Part shown: in pieces, positions 34,656-45,396 of the stretch
Layout of the letters: every line of letters starts with the position of its first letter
How positions within the stretch are numbered: the first letter of the stretch is position 1
Source of the DNA: Sthenelais limicola
Lineage: Eukaryota; Annelida; Polychaeta; Phyllodocida; Sigalionidae
Length of the DNA stretch: 64,000 bases
Direction: 5' to 3'
Assembly (NCBI GenBank): GCA_942159475.1
Contig: OW804100.1
Coordinates: 7,952,127-8,016,126 of the forward strand
Program-made: the position numbers and the translations under genes
Notes under the pieces: model-generated
What the model was told of the DNA's origin: nothing
Databases searched by the model: none
What the model saw: the letters and a program-made list of their open reading frames with translations, nothing else

Positions 34656-36110
34656 ATATCTCCCCTCGTGGCCAATGGCAACGATTGTTAATCCTAATAT
34701 CATCATCATAAATATCATAATATAAAACTATATCATACTAAGCGACAGTATAGAGACTTTTTGTATGAGTGTTTGTACCTAGCATCTACCTTAAGTAACA
34801 TAAGATCAAATAATATAAGTCAAGTACTATAAGGAGGGCATTTCATGCATGCAGGCCTGGACACTCACGGGTGTAACTAACCTTTTTCATGGCATCAGGC
34901 AATAAAAAACACTTGAATGGGATTGAATTGAATACGTCCATTTAGACTGCTCCCCTTGCTTCAGACCACCGTATCTAAAATAGTATTAATTACACCGTAC
35001 AACCAAACTAAAACCCTTCTCTCTAGGGGCACATCCCCGATTTGGCCACAATATTTGCCCCTCACAATTAAATTAATTACTGGAAGGAAACATACAACCG
35101 AGAACGATGAAACTACCTGTACTATAGAATTATCATACGAGTTTACATATTCAGAGCAAAATGTGTATTTAGTTAGGATTAACGTATTGTGTACACCCTG
35201 CAGATGAATGATTCATATATTCATGTATACTAGTACCGTATACATATTGTGAACACATACTATATTGGTCTTCATTATAAAGTCCCTGTCATACAGGCAT
35301 CGTGTCGTATTAAAACGCCCATCCTACTGAAATACTGAACTAACGTTTCCAAAGGGTTAATACATTGAAGACCATCGGAATTTTTTGCATTGAATAGTTT
35401 TTCCAGAAGGGAGCATCCACAAATAAGATCTGGCTATCTTATCGTGGTGGGGTAGACCAAATGTTTGGGTACACAGGACACTAGCTCTTATCTACGCAAC
35501 GCACCTGGAGGACCAACATTACATCATGTTTCCACAACCCCGCGGTAAAACAACAGCATAATTAGTTCATCCCTCCGAGTCAACATTTGGTAAATAGCAA
35601 GTTTACAACGGTTCAATGCATTTGAATTTTCAATTACTGAAACAAGTGACTTCGATAAATCTTATACTCTATACGAGATTTCCAAGGCTAGAGTGCGAAG
35701 GCGAGACCGACGCTCTGAATAGACATCACGGGAGCTCTCTCTATATTGAATATTATATATGAAACAATATAGCAGGTCTAGATATCATAATGGGATCCCC
35801 CCCTTCCAGGAGTGGGCTATAGCACATCTACTGTGGTCTAGTCCCTGGCACATCGATCTTATATATCGTGTTCAGCTCTACCAGCTATAAACGTTATAGT
35901 CTATTCATTCCAAACCCATCCGAACGTCGCCGAGATAGACTATTAAAGGATTTGGGCCTGTTCTTCTTGGTGGAAAATCGAATCATCTTACAAATTATTC
36001 ATTTGCGTGTACACCAGAATCCCACTTTTCCAATGATATGGCACTCCTTCATCTTCTTAAGCATGGGGAATTCTCGATGAAAAGTTTAAAATGTTAGCAA
36101 AACTCTACTA
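34656..36110. other. Non-coding stretch, no recognised gene
   Basis: Open frames of 70-83 codons (34956-35207, 35868-36080) carry no recognisable domain. I see no tandem or inverted repeats of note. Confidence 0.4.
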
Positions 36111-36298
36111 CAGTGGAACCTCTCTATTGAGACCACCCTTGATACTGAACGATTTATGGTCTCATAGCGAGGTGGTCTCATTAGGGGAGCTAATAATCTA
36201 TAATCTAATAAGAGGAAAGCAATTTGGGACTGAGAGAAACTGGTCTTAATAGAGCGGTGGTCTCTATAGAGAGGTGGTCTTTATGCGAAGTTCCACTG
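36111..36298. mobile_element. Pogo/Tigger-like MITE, 188 bp
   Basis: Both ends read inward CAGTGGAAC(C/T)(T/C) and are flanked by TA (36109-36110 and 36299-36300), the target duplication of the Tc1/mariner superfamily. Inside, GGTGGTCT and its complement AGACCACC recur several times next to each end. The CAGTGGAACCTC terminus matches the general form of pogo-group elements. There is no transposase. Confidence 0.9.
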
Positions 36299-36989
36299 TA
36301 GATATTTATAATGGAAATACAACCTTTTCTTTATTTTCAGTGTTAGAAATCAAGGAAAGGAAGAATTGCGAATTGCGATTTCTTGCACAGGTTGTCGGGA
36401 TGAAATGCATATAAACGGGCAAATATAAAAGAAATAAAGATCCCATGAAGATCTCGATGTTTCGTCCGAAAATATGAATGTGAATGTTTGGTTGTCAAAA
36501 CCACTGTGTCAAAACTAATGTTTGCACTCGACATAATAAGCTCTAGGACTGACGGATTCCTCACTCCTTCATTACGAAAGTCAAAAAGAAAAGAAAAAGA
36601 ACTGTTCCCTCTTTGGAAAGGTGAACCTAGAAGCTAGAAAACCTTGAAGAACATTGAAGCCCTTTGTGACTGCATGGAGCATCGTTATCCCGTGATAATC
36701 CAATTGATTAAGTTATTCAAAATTCTGCGGTACGAATAACACTTAATCTCCCAAAGATGACGGATGTAGACATTATCCAAAGACAATTAAAACTAGCCCC
36801 TTTATCTAAAAAAAAAGTCCATATACTTAATCTAGCCTACCCCCCCCCCCTTACTAGGGTAGATGAAAACATCGATAGAAAATCTAGGACCCTTAGGGGT
36901 AGGGTAAGAGGCCCATATAGAGGTAAAAGTATTGAAAATAGCACCCTCGTGTGACGGTCATTCTTTACTTGGTCACTATATTCTTCTAC
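36299..36989. other. Non-coding stretch
   Basis: A 65-codon + frame at 36757-36954 has a basic C-terminal half rich in Arg and Lys but nothing I recognise. A run of C at 36841-36850 is homopolymer sequence. Confidence 0.35.
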
Positions 36990-37939
36990 GATAACCCTTC
37001 AGGCCTCTATATAGCAGTATTAGACACTATATAATAGGCCTTTATACCACTTTTGCATGCAACAATTGGTAAATATAATCAATCAATCTTAAAATGTAAG
37101 ACAAAAGAAGTTATTTGTTTCTGTTGAAATAGGCCCAAATGCCATTTGCCATTTTCTGTTGTGAGTTATCTGTAAAAATACAAAACTGGAGTTAAAGGCC
37201 CCAATCCATGGGGTAAAAGGCGCCGCAGCGTAAGAAGCCTACATCCTGAAAATATTGTTTTCCCCTCTTTCTTAGAAAATTGATCAACTAGAAGTTCCTT
37301 TTTTAGGCAGGGAATTGCAGAGCATGGGTCGTCAGTATATTGCGATATGGTCCAATAAAAACAATCTATTTTACTGTTGAAATCGACTTGTTGCGTCACC
37401 GTCCTTTAAGTATGTAATTCGTTAAACATGTAATGGATAGTCAATGACAATAAGAGGTTCGGTAAGAAAACCTGCAACCCGCAGATACTGTTTACCTGAT
37501 TTCCATGTACTTGTACAATGAAAAAAAATATAGGCCTAGGGCCTACACAGTTAACAATTAATTAAGTTTCCTTGTTCTTACAGTAGGCCTAGGCATGGGC
37601 CCTAATGCCAGGAACGTAGATCTATGTAACTTGCAAGACTCACTTAGCCTAATATTACAATATATAGGCCTACGATAGGCCTATTCCCTTTCCCTTTCCG
37701 TATGCATTTCTTAAAAGTGCAAAGGGTTTTGTTTTTTTCGTATGTAGCCTAGCCTAACGTTACATAGACCTCCGTTGAATCATGTTTAAAACTAAATGTG
37801 AATGCGTGTAGCCTAGGCTAATTGAGCTTAATAATAATTGAGATTAGACGGGAAGACCTAGGCCTAGCCTATATTGAATTTTCAATTCTACAAGTAGGCC
37901 TATAGGCCTACAATAAATTGCCTTGCTGGCGGTGACAAA

Positions 37940-38075
37940 GCATCATGGGTGATGGCGGTGATCCACACGTGGCTAGAGGCCCTGTGCGCGGCCTGTCAAC
38001 CGCTTACAGATGGCAGCACTATCTGCGAGGTGTGAGTTATCCTACTTATCTTCGTTTAAGATAGATGGCGCCACT
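37940..38075 (+). promoter_or_regulatory. Weak candidate for a transcription start region
   Basis: Within 130 bp there are three ATGGCGG-like words (GATGGCGGT near 37951, AGATGGCAGC near 38007, AGATGGCGCC near 38064), the form of the YY1 site found just downstream of many animal start sites. The patch is GC-richer than its surroundings. GTGTGAGT at about 38028 could be a splice donor. No downstream exon is recognised. Confidence 0.22.
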
Positions 38076-38821
38076 GTTCCAACCACAGCTCCACTTGGAA
38101 CAACGAGTTGAATCATTGTCCGGAGAATGAATGGTTTAATATCTGACACTAGCAACAGTATTATCTAGTCAGGATATTTATTTCTTAAACCATGTGGCTT
38201 TATCTTTGGCTTAGTGGTAGGTAGGATTGTTGTCTTTTTATCTATGCAACTCAACGCAACCCGCTTAAAACTCACATCTAGGCCTATGTAGGCTACAGGT
38301 AGCCTAACGTTAGCTTAGGGTAGGCCTAGTTAGCCTATTAAATTCGGGGCCTAACTTAGGCTCTAGAGTCTTATGCATTTATGGAGGTTGAGGATAGCAA
38401 CACGGTGAACACCGTAACTATTATAACTTATACTTTTCATTGAATTTAAGTTATTTTAACTGTGCTATGATTGTGCCCATAGGCCTACCTGAATAAAGAT
38501 TTGAATTGTCTTTAAAACAATGTTACGCCTAGGCCTAGATCTGATTATTTCTAACTGACACTAGGCTAGACCTAGGCCTATAGATGCATAGGCCCCTAGG
38601 CTAGATGTGTAGACTTAACTTAGTGAGTCATATATAGGCCTATTGTTAAATGCCTGTTAGAACTTAGACTACCAATGGCTAAATTTCTTTAAATATTCAC
38701 CAATACCAACTGTCCTTGACTCCTCTTGGGGAATGGACCACTCTTATTCCATTGGCATCATTAGGCTACTTTTAGATTTAAAAAAAAATTAAGTTAGATA
38801 TTCATAGGCCTAGTCTACTTT

Positions 38822-38852
38822 TAGAACTTGCCCCGGCATGGGGCAAGTTCTA
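38822..38852. repeat. Perfect 13 bp stem hairpin
   Basis: TAGAACTTGCCCC and its complement flank a 5-base loop (GGCAT). One arm recurs alone at about 39273 (TTAGAACTTGCCC). Confidence 0.9.
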
Positions 38853-38929
38853 GCCTAACACTTTTTTTTTTAACAAGTAGGGCCTACGGTAATAGCCTAT
38901 GCCTTTCACCATTACCAGGCATTAGGTAA

Positions 38930-39041
38930 GTGGGTGAGTGAGATTGGTGGCTTTACGCCCTTATCAACACTTTGAACATGTTTGAAGTGTTATATCAAGG
39001 GCGGGAGAGCTGAGAGGGAGGCAGTTTATGATCATACCCAG
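38930..39041 (-). repeat. Dispersed repeat with conserved palindrome, copy B
   Basis: The reverse complement matches 2023-2126. Here the central palindrome is longer, CCCTTATCAACACTT facing AAGTGTTATATCAAGGG around a loop that includes GAACATGTTT. The GTGAGTGAGATTGGT end is intact. Conservation of the palindrome suggests it belongs to the repeat's structure. Confidence 0.75.
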
Positions 39042-39635
39042 GCATTAGGCCTAGGCCTACAATAACTTACAATGGTTATGCCCTATTTAGGCTAGGCCAT
39101 ATGCCTATATATATATAGGGGCCTAGGCTACAGAACCATTCATATTGTAAACATAGATGTATGGCCTGCCTTATTTCAAGCAAATGGGCAAAAGGCCTAG
39201 CTTAGCTTAGCTTGAAAGACATGACAATATATACTATATATAGGCTAATATTGCTGAAAATGTGAAAAGTGTTAGAACTTGCCCAGGTCTCCCCTATATG
39301 TATCTTGGAATCTTTTGGTCGTGATCTGCAAGGCTATCTCATGATATCTGCCGGGGTTATCTAGCTTTATCTGCCTACATGTAGGCCCTATATATTCGCC
39401 GAGACTTGTTTCCGGGAGGCTTAGGCCTTAGCGAAAACTGACGACCATAAACTCAGGATAGAACCGCTTACTAATTAGTTCCCGGGCTCTAGTTTAGTTT
39501 TTATTTATCAATAGCTAGGCCTACTCCCGGTAGCCCTACAACTACATGCCCGTACAGTGTATCTTTATAAATATAGAGAGAGTGTGATAGCGATGTTGGC
39601 TATACCGTTCGGCATCTATATGTTTGTATCGGAAG

Positions 39636-39640
39636 AAAAA
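39636..39640 (-). terminator. Pol III terminator of tRNA-Gln
   Basis: AAAAA on the + strand is TTTTT on the transcribed minus strand, 7 bases past the mature tRNA 3' end, the usual RNA polymerase III stop. Confidence 0.85.
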
Positions 39641-39647
39641 GTTTCCG

Positions 39648-39719
39648 AGGCACCACCGAGGTTCGAACTCGGGCTCCTGGATTCAAAGTCCAATGTGCTC
39701 ACCACTACACCATGGCGCC
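39648..39719 (-). tRNA. tRNA-Gln (anticodon TTG)
   Basis: The 72-base minus-strand sequence folds as a full cloverleaf. Acceptor GGCGCCA pairs with TGGTGCC (one G-U) followed by discriminator T. The A box region is TGGTGTAGTGGTGAGC. Anticodon stem TTGGA/TCCAG encloses the loop CTTTGAA with TTG at 39684-39686. The variable region has 4 bases, and T stem CCGAG/CTCGG encloses TTCGAAC, which is also the B box. Length, loop sizes and the U73 discriminator agree with cytosolic animal tRNA-Gln. There is no intron and no encoded CCA, as in eukaryotes. It supplies glutamine at CAA codons. With internal promoter boxes and a T5 terminator it is probably active, though a lone tRNA gene in repeat-rich DNA can also be a recent pseudogene. 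Confidence 0.95.
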
Positions 39720-40957
39720 AGAGCTGGCGGTTCGTGCTTAGAAGTTAAATAGAACACTACGTGACCTAAATCAGTCACGTGACGGTGATTCTATTTTGTC
39801 CTGGTGGCTAAGGCAGTGATCGTATGCAGCGGCTCTGGATGTATACATGTATACGGTAATAGGTAGATCGGGGTAAAGAAATTTAAGACGAGACATGAAT
39901 ATGCATGGGGAGGAACTATTGCATGAATAATAAGTAGGCTAGGCCCCCTAATGGCAGTGTCATAATAATGTCATTATATTTCTATAAGCCTATTTGATAT
40001 AGGGCCCTAGGCCTAGGCCTATAACATAGGCCTAAACATAGGCCTATATCACATGTAGGCCAGGCTTATAGAAATATAAAGATACCAATGAGTAGGCTAT
40101 TCTTTTATGATATATATGCACATAGCCTACATATAGCCTATATAGGCCTATCTCACGTTGGTCCTACAGAGCGTAGATCTAGGCTACGCAATGGTTTAGG
40201 CCTAATCCATGTTCATAATAGGCCTAGGCCTAGGCCATTACGACTAAGACCTAGGCCTAATGCCAGCCCCCTCTCTATATATGTAGATATATCTATAGGC
40301 CTACGTTTAGCCTCTCCACTTATAATATAAGGGGATCCAAACAGATAACTTAGGCCCTAGGCCTATCGTCCTAACGAATAGGCCCCTATAATAAGTATTA
40401 GGCTATTGTTGACGATGACATATTTATTGGCATCCCCGGGTTGGCATCATGCATGGTCGTCGACATCTCTAGCTGTCTTTCCATAGGCCTCTAGGCCTAT
40501 CGGCTGAACCATAAGCTAGCTACACTGTGACGTTAGTGAATTAGGGCGGGGACGGCGGGGGATTGGAGGCAAAATGTTTTTATTCAGCCACATAGGCTAC
40601 ATTATGTAGCCTAGGCCTATATAGGCCTACAATATTTTCAGTAGAAGCTTCACAATTTAAATCACGAAAAAATACTCGAAGAAAACATAGGCCTACATTT
40701 AGTGATAGGCCTACTAGGCTACTCGAAGAAAACATAGGCCCTACTCTAAGAAAACATAGCCTACATTTAATTAGGCATATAGCGATTCAGAATACAAATA
40801 TTTTTTTTTAAATCTCTAGAAATTTCAATATTACACACACTTTAAAAACCAACAGCCAGCGTCTTATCGTTGTCACGACAGTCCCACAGGCCCAGCGGGC
40901 AGATAATAGGCCTATATAGGCTATATGTGACACCTTAATACCTAGACATGAGAGAAA

Positions 40958-41186
40958 GTAGGTCCCTATGGACCATGTAACATCATGAGTAGGCTCCTAT
41001 GGACCATGTAACATCATGAGTAGGCTCCTATGGACCATGTAACATCATGAGTAGGTCCCTATGGACCATGTAACATCATGAGTAGGTCCCTATGGACCAT
41101 GTAACATCATGAGTAGGTCCCTATGGACCATGTAATATCATGAGTAGGTCCCTATGGACCATGTAACATCATGAGTAGGTCCCTAT
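40958..41186 (+). repeat. 31 bp tandem repeat, about 7.4 copies
   Basis: Units start with GTAGG at 40958, 40989, 41020, 41051, 41082, 41113, 41144 and, partially, 41175. Copies differ by one or two bases (TCCCTAT versus CTCCTAT; one TAATATC for TAACATC). Most units contain the small palindrome GGTCC CTAT GGACC. There are no unique spacers. Confidence 0.95.
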
Positions 41187-42091
41187 TAGAATATAAATTG
41201 AAAATAAGGTGACAGGCCTACAGGCTACATGAAGCGCCTCGTGGATAACCGTGCTCGTGCAAATTCCAGAAGTCACAGTAAGTGTGTGACTTTTGTTTTG
41301 TTTTGCAAATCACCACATTGCTGAATACTAAATGCGTCAAAGATTGCTAACCTTGAACCCAATCCAACTCAAACCTACGTCAAAATGTAAGTATAGATAC
41401 ATGTCTGTATCCCCTGCTATGATACCCCCTACCCCGCCCCCTCCTCCACCGCCCCCACTCTATCAGAAATAGAGTAAAAGCCAGGACATGCATCGCAAAA
41501 TGGATAGTTATCCCCTCTAAATCGCTGAGGGTCTTTGATATAGCTGTGAGTTGGTGAACTATAATTATTATATTATATAGAACTCATGCCGATCCCCCCC
41601 CCCCCCCCCCCCACACACACACACCCTGGGTCCCCGGGTCCTGGCGTCACGTAGATGAACTGATCACATCTTGTACACAGGGAAGGGCGCGTGTCGCCAG
41701 CCTGCCGTGCACACCTATCATACAGAACATCGCAATTTAAGTCACGCAGTGAGTTGCAATATCAGCCGAAATTTTTGACAAAACAATAGCTTTGGGTAAT
41801 GCTTGTGTGCTTTAAGATAAAATGGATTCAATTGCTTGTGAACTCGTAAAACTTAATGATGCCATAAAACAGGAAAGTCCCAGAACCTCATTATTGGTCA
41901 ATTGTCATGATTGGCTGGTCACGTACATAAAGGCAGTGTTTATTATAGATCTAGGGTATATATTAAAGGCCTATACATATGTATCCTACTGTTAGTATAG
42001 TCATTGTCGTTGACTTATAGTGCCTTACTCGCATGTATGGAGTGATTATTATCTATAATATTAATTCTGTAAGAGAAAAGTGTAATTCTCC
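41187..42091. other. Non-coding stretch with C-rich tracts
   Basis: C-blocks at 41411-41457 could form a G-quadruplex on the minus strand. A run of 19 C followed by (AC)n lies at 41594-41624. No gene is recognised. Confidence 0.5.
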
Positions 42092-42232
42092 GCATCTCAT
42101 CCTAAACCGCTGTAGGGATTGCTGTGATTTCACGGTGGACATACTTCGGCATAGTGGGAACCCATTCCACTATGTTTTATGAGAGATTTCCTAGAAAATA
42201 AGGGTTTAATAAGAGTTTCAAATACAATTTAC
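42092..42232 (+). repeat. Dispersed repeat family R3, copy 2
   Basis: It aligns with 34508-34655 in the same orientation at roughly three-quarters identity by eye. The GGCATAGTGGGAA/CCATTCCACTAT palindrome is the best conserved part. Confidence 0.8.
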
Positions 42233-42902
42233 ACCCACTTCTTTTACGTCCACCTGTTTACGTTAAACTTTCCATAAGGATGCAGTATAGCTGGACAATC
42301 AGCTGAGTCAAATAAGTTCAATGCTGTATCATAAGAAAGAACGTGTTGTCATAGCAACATAGTTCAATGCTGCATGTAATAAGAATGCAACTCAGTAACA
42401 TAATCCTCCTCCTCCCTCCTCCCCTCCATGGTCACAGAATTTGAAATGTTTAAACTTTTGTGTTCCTGTTCTCCCCTTCATAATTACTCTCCCCTTCATA
42501 ATAACTTCCCCTGTCTCCATCTCTCTCATATCTGTGTCTCTGTCTCCATCTCTCTTCCCATCTTTTTGTCTCAAATTCCCAGTCTCCCTAATTCCTGTCT
42601 TTTTTTCCTGTCCTTTTTAACCCGTTCTGGGCAGGTACTGCTGAATTCCAGAGGAATGCCTTGGGGCATTCAATTGGGACAGTGCTGATTTCCTGGGGAA
42701 TGCTTTCAGGTGATCATAGGAAATTTGTTTAAACAAAATATTTAATAATATTTCTTTTTATTTTAAGCTATTATGATGAAAGATAATCTAGATAAGTAAA
42801 ATGATGCAATATTTTCCATATTTCCTAAATATAAAATGGTTTCCCTAAATAATAAAACCTTACGTAAATTACCCATCCTGAACCCAAAAATGGAGGAAAC
42901 TA
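42233..42902. other. Non-coding stretch, partly pyrimidine-rich
   Basis: The + strand is C/T-rich between about 42403 and 42620. The 86-codon + frame there is a low-complexity translation. No gene is recognised. Confidence 0.4.
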
Positions 42903-43351
42903 AAGGTGGGATCCCACTGGCTCGCTTGTATCTGCGCTCATTGCTCGCTCTTGCTGCGCTTGTTTATAGGGAGCTTGTCATTCGCTCTTCATCCGCTAAT
43001 ATTTTTAGCGCAATACAAGCGCATAGCGATTCTACTGATGTGCTTGTTTCCTATATGAAAACAATAGCAAATGTGTTTGTGCGCTCTCACTGCGCTCTTG
43101 GTCCGCTAGTTAACAGGTAGAAAAAGCGTTGTGTTGCTGCGCTCATATCAAACACAGCAGATATGAGCGCAACGTCCTGCGCTCTCCCAAAGAAGCACAG
43201 ATATCGGTTTTTAAGAGCGTATAGAGAGCGTAGTTACCAAATCTATTGGACCGCTCTGGCTTCGCTCTCACTTCGCTTGTTATGTGCTCTGGGAAAATAA
43301 AAGAGCGGATGAAGAGCGGGCCAAAAGAGCGAGCCAGTGGAATCGTACCTT
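42903..43351. mobile_element. TIR element with TA target and GCGCTC subterminal repeats, 449 bp
   Basis: The inward-reading ends AAGGTGGGATCCCACTGGCT and AAGGTACGATTCCACTGGCT are each flanked by TA and continue with CGCT. The interior carries many copies of GCGCTC/GAGCGC-like words on both strands, a typical form of subterminal transposase-binding repeats. A central palindrome (GCGCTCATATC ... GATATGAGCGC, 43139-43166) is also present. The open frames inside are side effects. The superfamily is not recognised with certainty. Confidence 0.85.
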
Positions 43352-43467
43352 TAGACTCATCAGTTAGGTGAGCTCCCTGCCTCTGCCAGGTGTGTCTTCC
43401 GAATTTTATTTCTAACCTTTTTAATGACAAGTCTCTTTTACTATTATAAACACTTAAGTTTATGCAC

Positions 43468-43615
43468 TTGTCAATTGCAACCCCCCACCCCCACCCCCGG
43501 GGATGTGGGGGAATGTCCTGGGCCTGTTGGGAAATTTGATGAAATCCCCGACCCCCAGGGCAAGAAATTCCTGTAAATCCCCGACCCCCAGGGGCACATT
43601 TTTCGGGAGACATTT
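43468..43615 (+). repeat. Partial relative of the 31851 foldback element
   Basis: Starting TTGTCAATTGCAACCCCCCA, it follows the left half of the element at 31851-32203 through GGGGGAATGTCCTGGGC, GGGAAAT, AAATCCCCGACC and GGGCAAGA, then ends. The mirrored right half is absent. Confidence 0.8.
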
Positions 43616-43937
43616 CTTTAAGACAGAAACTCTTATTGCAAAAATATAAGGGCCATTTTCAGAAAAGTCTTACAAATGGTGTTTTTGTTTGACATAGCTT
43701 TGTAGAGCTGGAGAAAATATTGTTTTGAATTTTCACTAATCAGATATGAATTCTCAACATCATGAGTGTTTTATGACATAGCCTACAGTTTTCTATGTCT
43801 GAGGGAAGTGGCAAATGGTATGTGACATAACATCCGGTATTTCTTAAATCATGACAAATTATCATGAACTACATGAACTTAATGAGCATGCACATAGTTA
43901 TCAGTATCAATTAATATTTTGTATATAATATTATTTG
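43616..43937. other. AT-rich non-coding stretch
   Basis: No recognised feature. Confidence 0.35.
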
Positions 43938-44710
43938 TGATGTGTTTCAGGAAAATGAGTCACAAGTAGCAAAACTGATATTTTTCAAAGTGACTTATAT
44001 AGGATATTTTTGTTGGAATATTTTATATATTAGCCCTGCTCATAACATGAATACATACCAAATGTTAAGACAGCATATTAAATATATATATATATATTCA
44101 TTTCTAGGGTCATATCATAGAGTACTAGCAATTGTGTCTCTCATACCTGTTTTTCTCTCCCAACCCCATTTCCGATTCACTGCCTCTCATACCTGTTTTT
44201 CTCTCCCAAACCCTTAATTATGATTTAATCAGTGATTGGCATGATGGGGGTCGACTCAAGTATTTTGAGGATTTCATCCCTCAAAATAAAAAGGCTTCAA
44301 AATGACATTTTCACCCTAGATACCTTCACAAACCATATACAATGGTCCTCCAGAGAGGGTGGACAGAACTCTACAGATGAGAAAAACTGTTTGTTTGAAA
44401 TTTCTGAGAACATGTGAGACAAAGAAACCCCTCTTTTCTACCTGAAGAAACCCCTCTTTTCTACCTCTTTTCGTAGAAATCGCTCTTCCCGTAGATTATA
44501 TGGATATTTAGCTACTTAATTCATAAATGTCCGCCCAGAAATATTGCAAACCATTTTTCTTTCAAAAATAAAAACATTCAACTTAAAATACTTATTAGAT
44601 GTCCAACTGTTTACTATCATTAGAATCCACTTGATCTCATCTTTTCAAATATGATGATATCTCAAAATCATTTTTTTGTGACTTGTGACTCATTTTCCTG
44701 TGACACATCA
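43938..44710 (-). mobile_element. TIR element (MITE family 1), longer 773 bp copy
   Basis: Both ends read inward TGATGTGT..CAGGAAAATG followed by AGTCACAAGT, the terminus of the element at 12895. Its right 200 bp, reverse-complemented, match the left 200 bp interior of that element. Its left inner segment (TGATATTTTTCAAAGTG) matches that element's right end. It is about 370 bp longer inside, where short direct repeats occur (CTCTCATACCTGTTTTTCTC twice near 44136 and 44182; AGAAACCCCTCTTTTCTACC twice near 44423 and 44446). No transposase is recognised and no clear target duplication remains. Confidence 0.88.
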
Positions 44711-44771
44711 CAATTCCCTCCCATGAGCCAACCCTCGGTCAAGGAGATGAAGATGTGGACCCGACTGTCCC

Positions 44772-44810
44772 ACTAGCAAATCCCATGCGTAGCACGGGTA
44801 ATCTGCTAGT
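44772..44810 (+). mobile_element. Helitron-like 3' terminus
   Basis: A GC-rich hairpin CCCATGC-GTA-GCACGGG (one mismatch) is followed after seven bases by CTAG and then T at 44810. Helitrons end in a subterminal hairpin, a CTRR terminus and a host T, which this matches. An outer inverted pair ACTAGCA/TGCTAGT also encloses it. I could not identify the 5' TC end or any Rep/helicase fragment. Confidence 0.4.
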
Positions 44811-45232
44811 AGCTGTTATTATAGACAACAACCTTCTCATAACTATTCTTGTCTTTGGTTTATTTACTCGCTGAGACTTGGTGAGAATGCATTGCCCAGA
44901 ATTAATGAGGCCTATATATATTATTGTTATCACTTAACGAGTGAGGTCCTAATTCATGCAATTCGACTATTTGCTGACGATAAACATTATATCGCATATT
45001 GATTGATTTCATCCAATCTTTCCGCAAAGAAATATGTCTGAGTAATACATAGGTTACTATAACGACTAGGTTTCACTTGCTAAGAACATTCGCGTCATAT
45101 TCGCGCCCTTTCAACCAACTCGTTCGTTAACTGATTTATTATACATGCCTACAATACTCTAAAAACGAATATTTTGAAACACTCTTGCTATTTTGTTGTG
45201 CCCTGAAATTATGTACCATATTTTCACTTTCT
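44811..45232. other. Unique flank of the satellite
   Basis: AT-rich sequence with no recognised feature, continuing directly into the first CGACC submonomer. Confidence 0.4.
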
Positions 45233-45396
45233 TACGACCAACTTTTTGACGACCACCTTTTATTTCGACCAACTAAATTTCGACCAATTTATTACGATCC
45301 ACTTTTTACGACCACCTTTTTTTCGACCAACTTTTTGACGACCACCTTTTTTTTCGTCCAACTAAATTTCGACCAATTTTTTACGACCCACTTTTT

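Larger units (their letters stand above)
36990..41230. other. TAGGCCTA-saturated compositional domain
   Basis: The palindromic word TAGGCCTA and its fragments (AGGCCT, TAGCCTA, CTAGGCCTAG) occur dozens of times over about 4 kb on both strands, densest at 37530-37920, 38270-38650 and 39960-40640, and are rare elsewhere in the window. They are irregularly spaced, so this is not a tandem array. The domain contains the tRNA-Gln gene, a copy of the 2023-2126 repeat and the 31 bp tandem repeat. No protein gene is recognised in it. Confidence 0.75.

Noticed and set aside
40958..41186. 31 bp direct repeats resembling a CRISPR array
   Set aside because: The units abut with no unique spacers and the context is a eukaryotic nuclear genome; it is a minisatellite.
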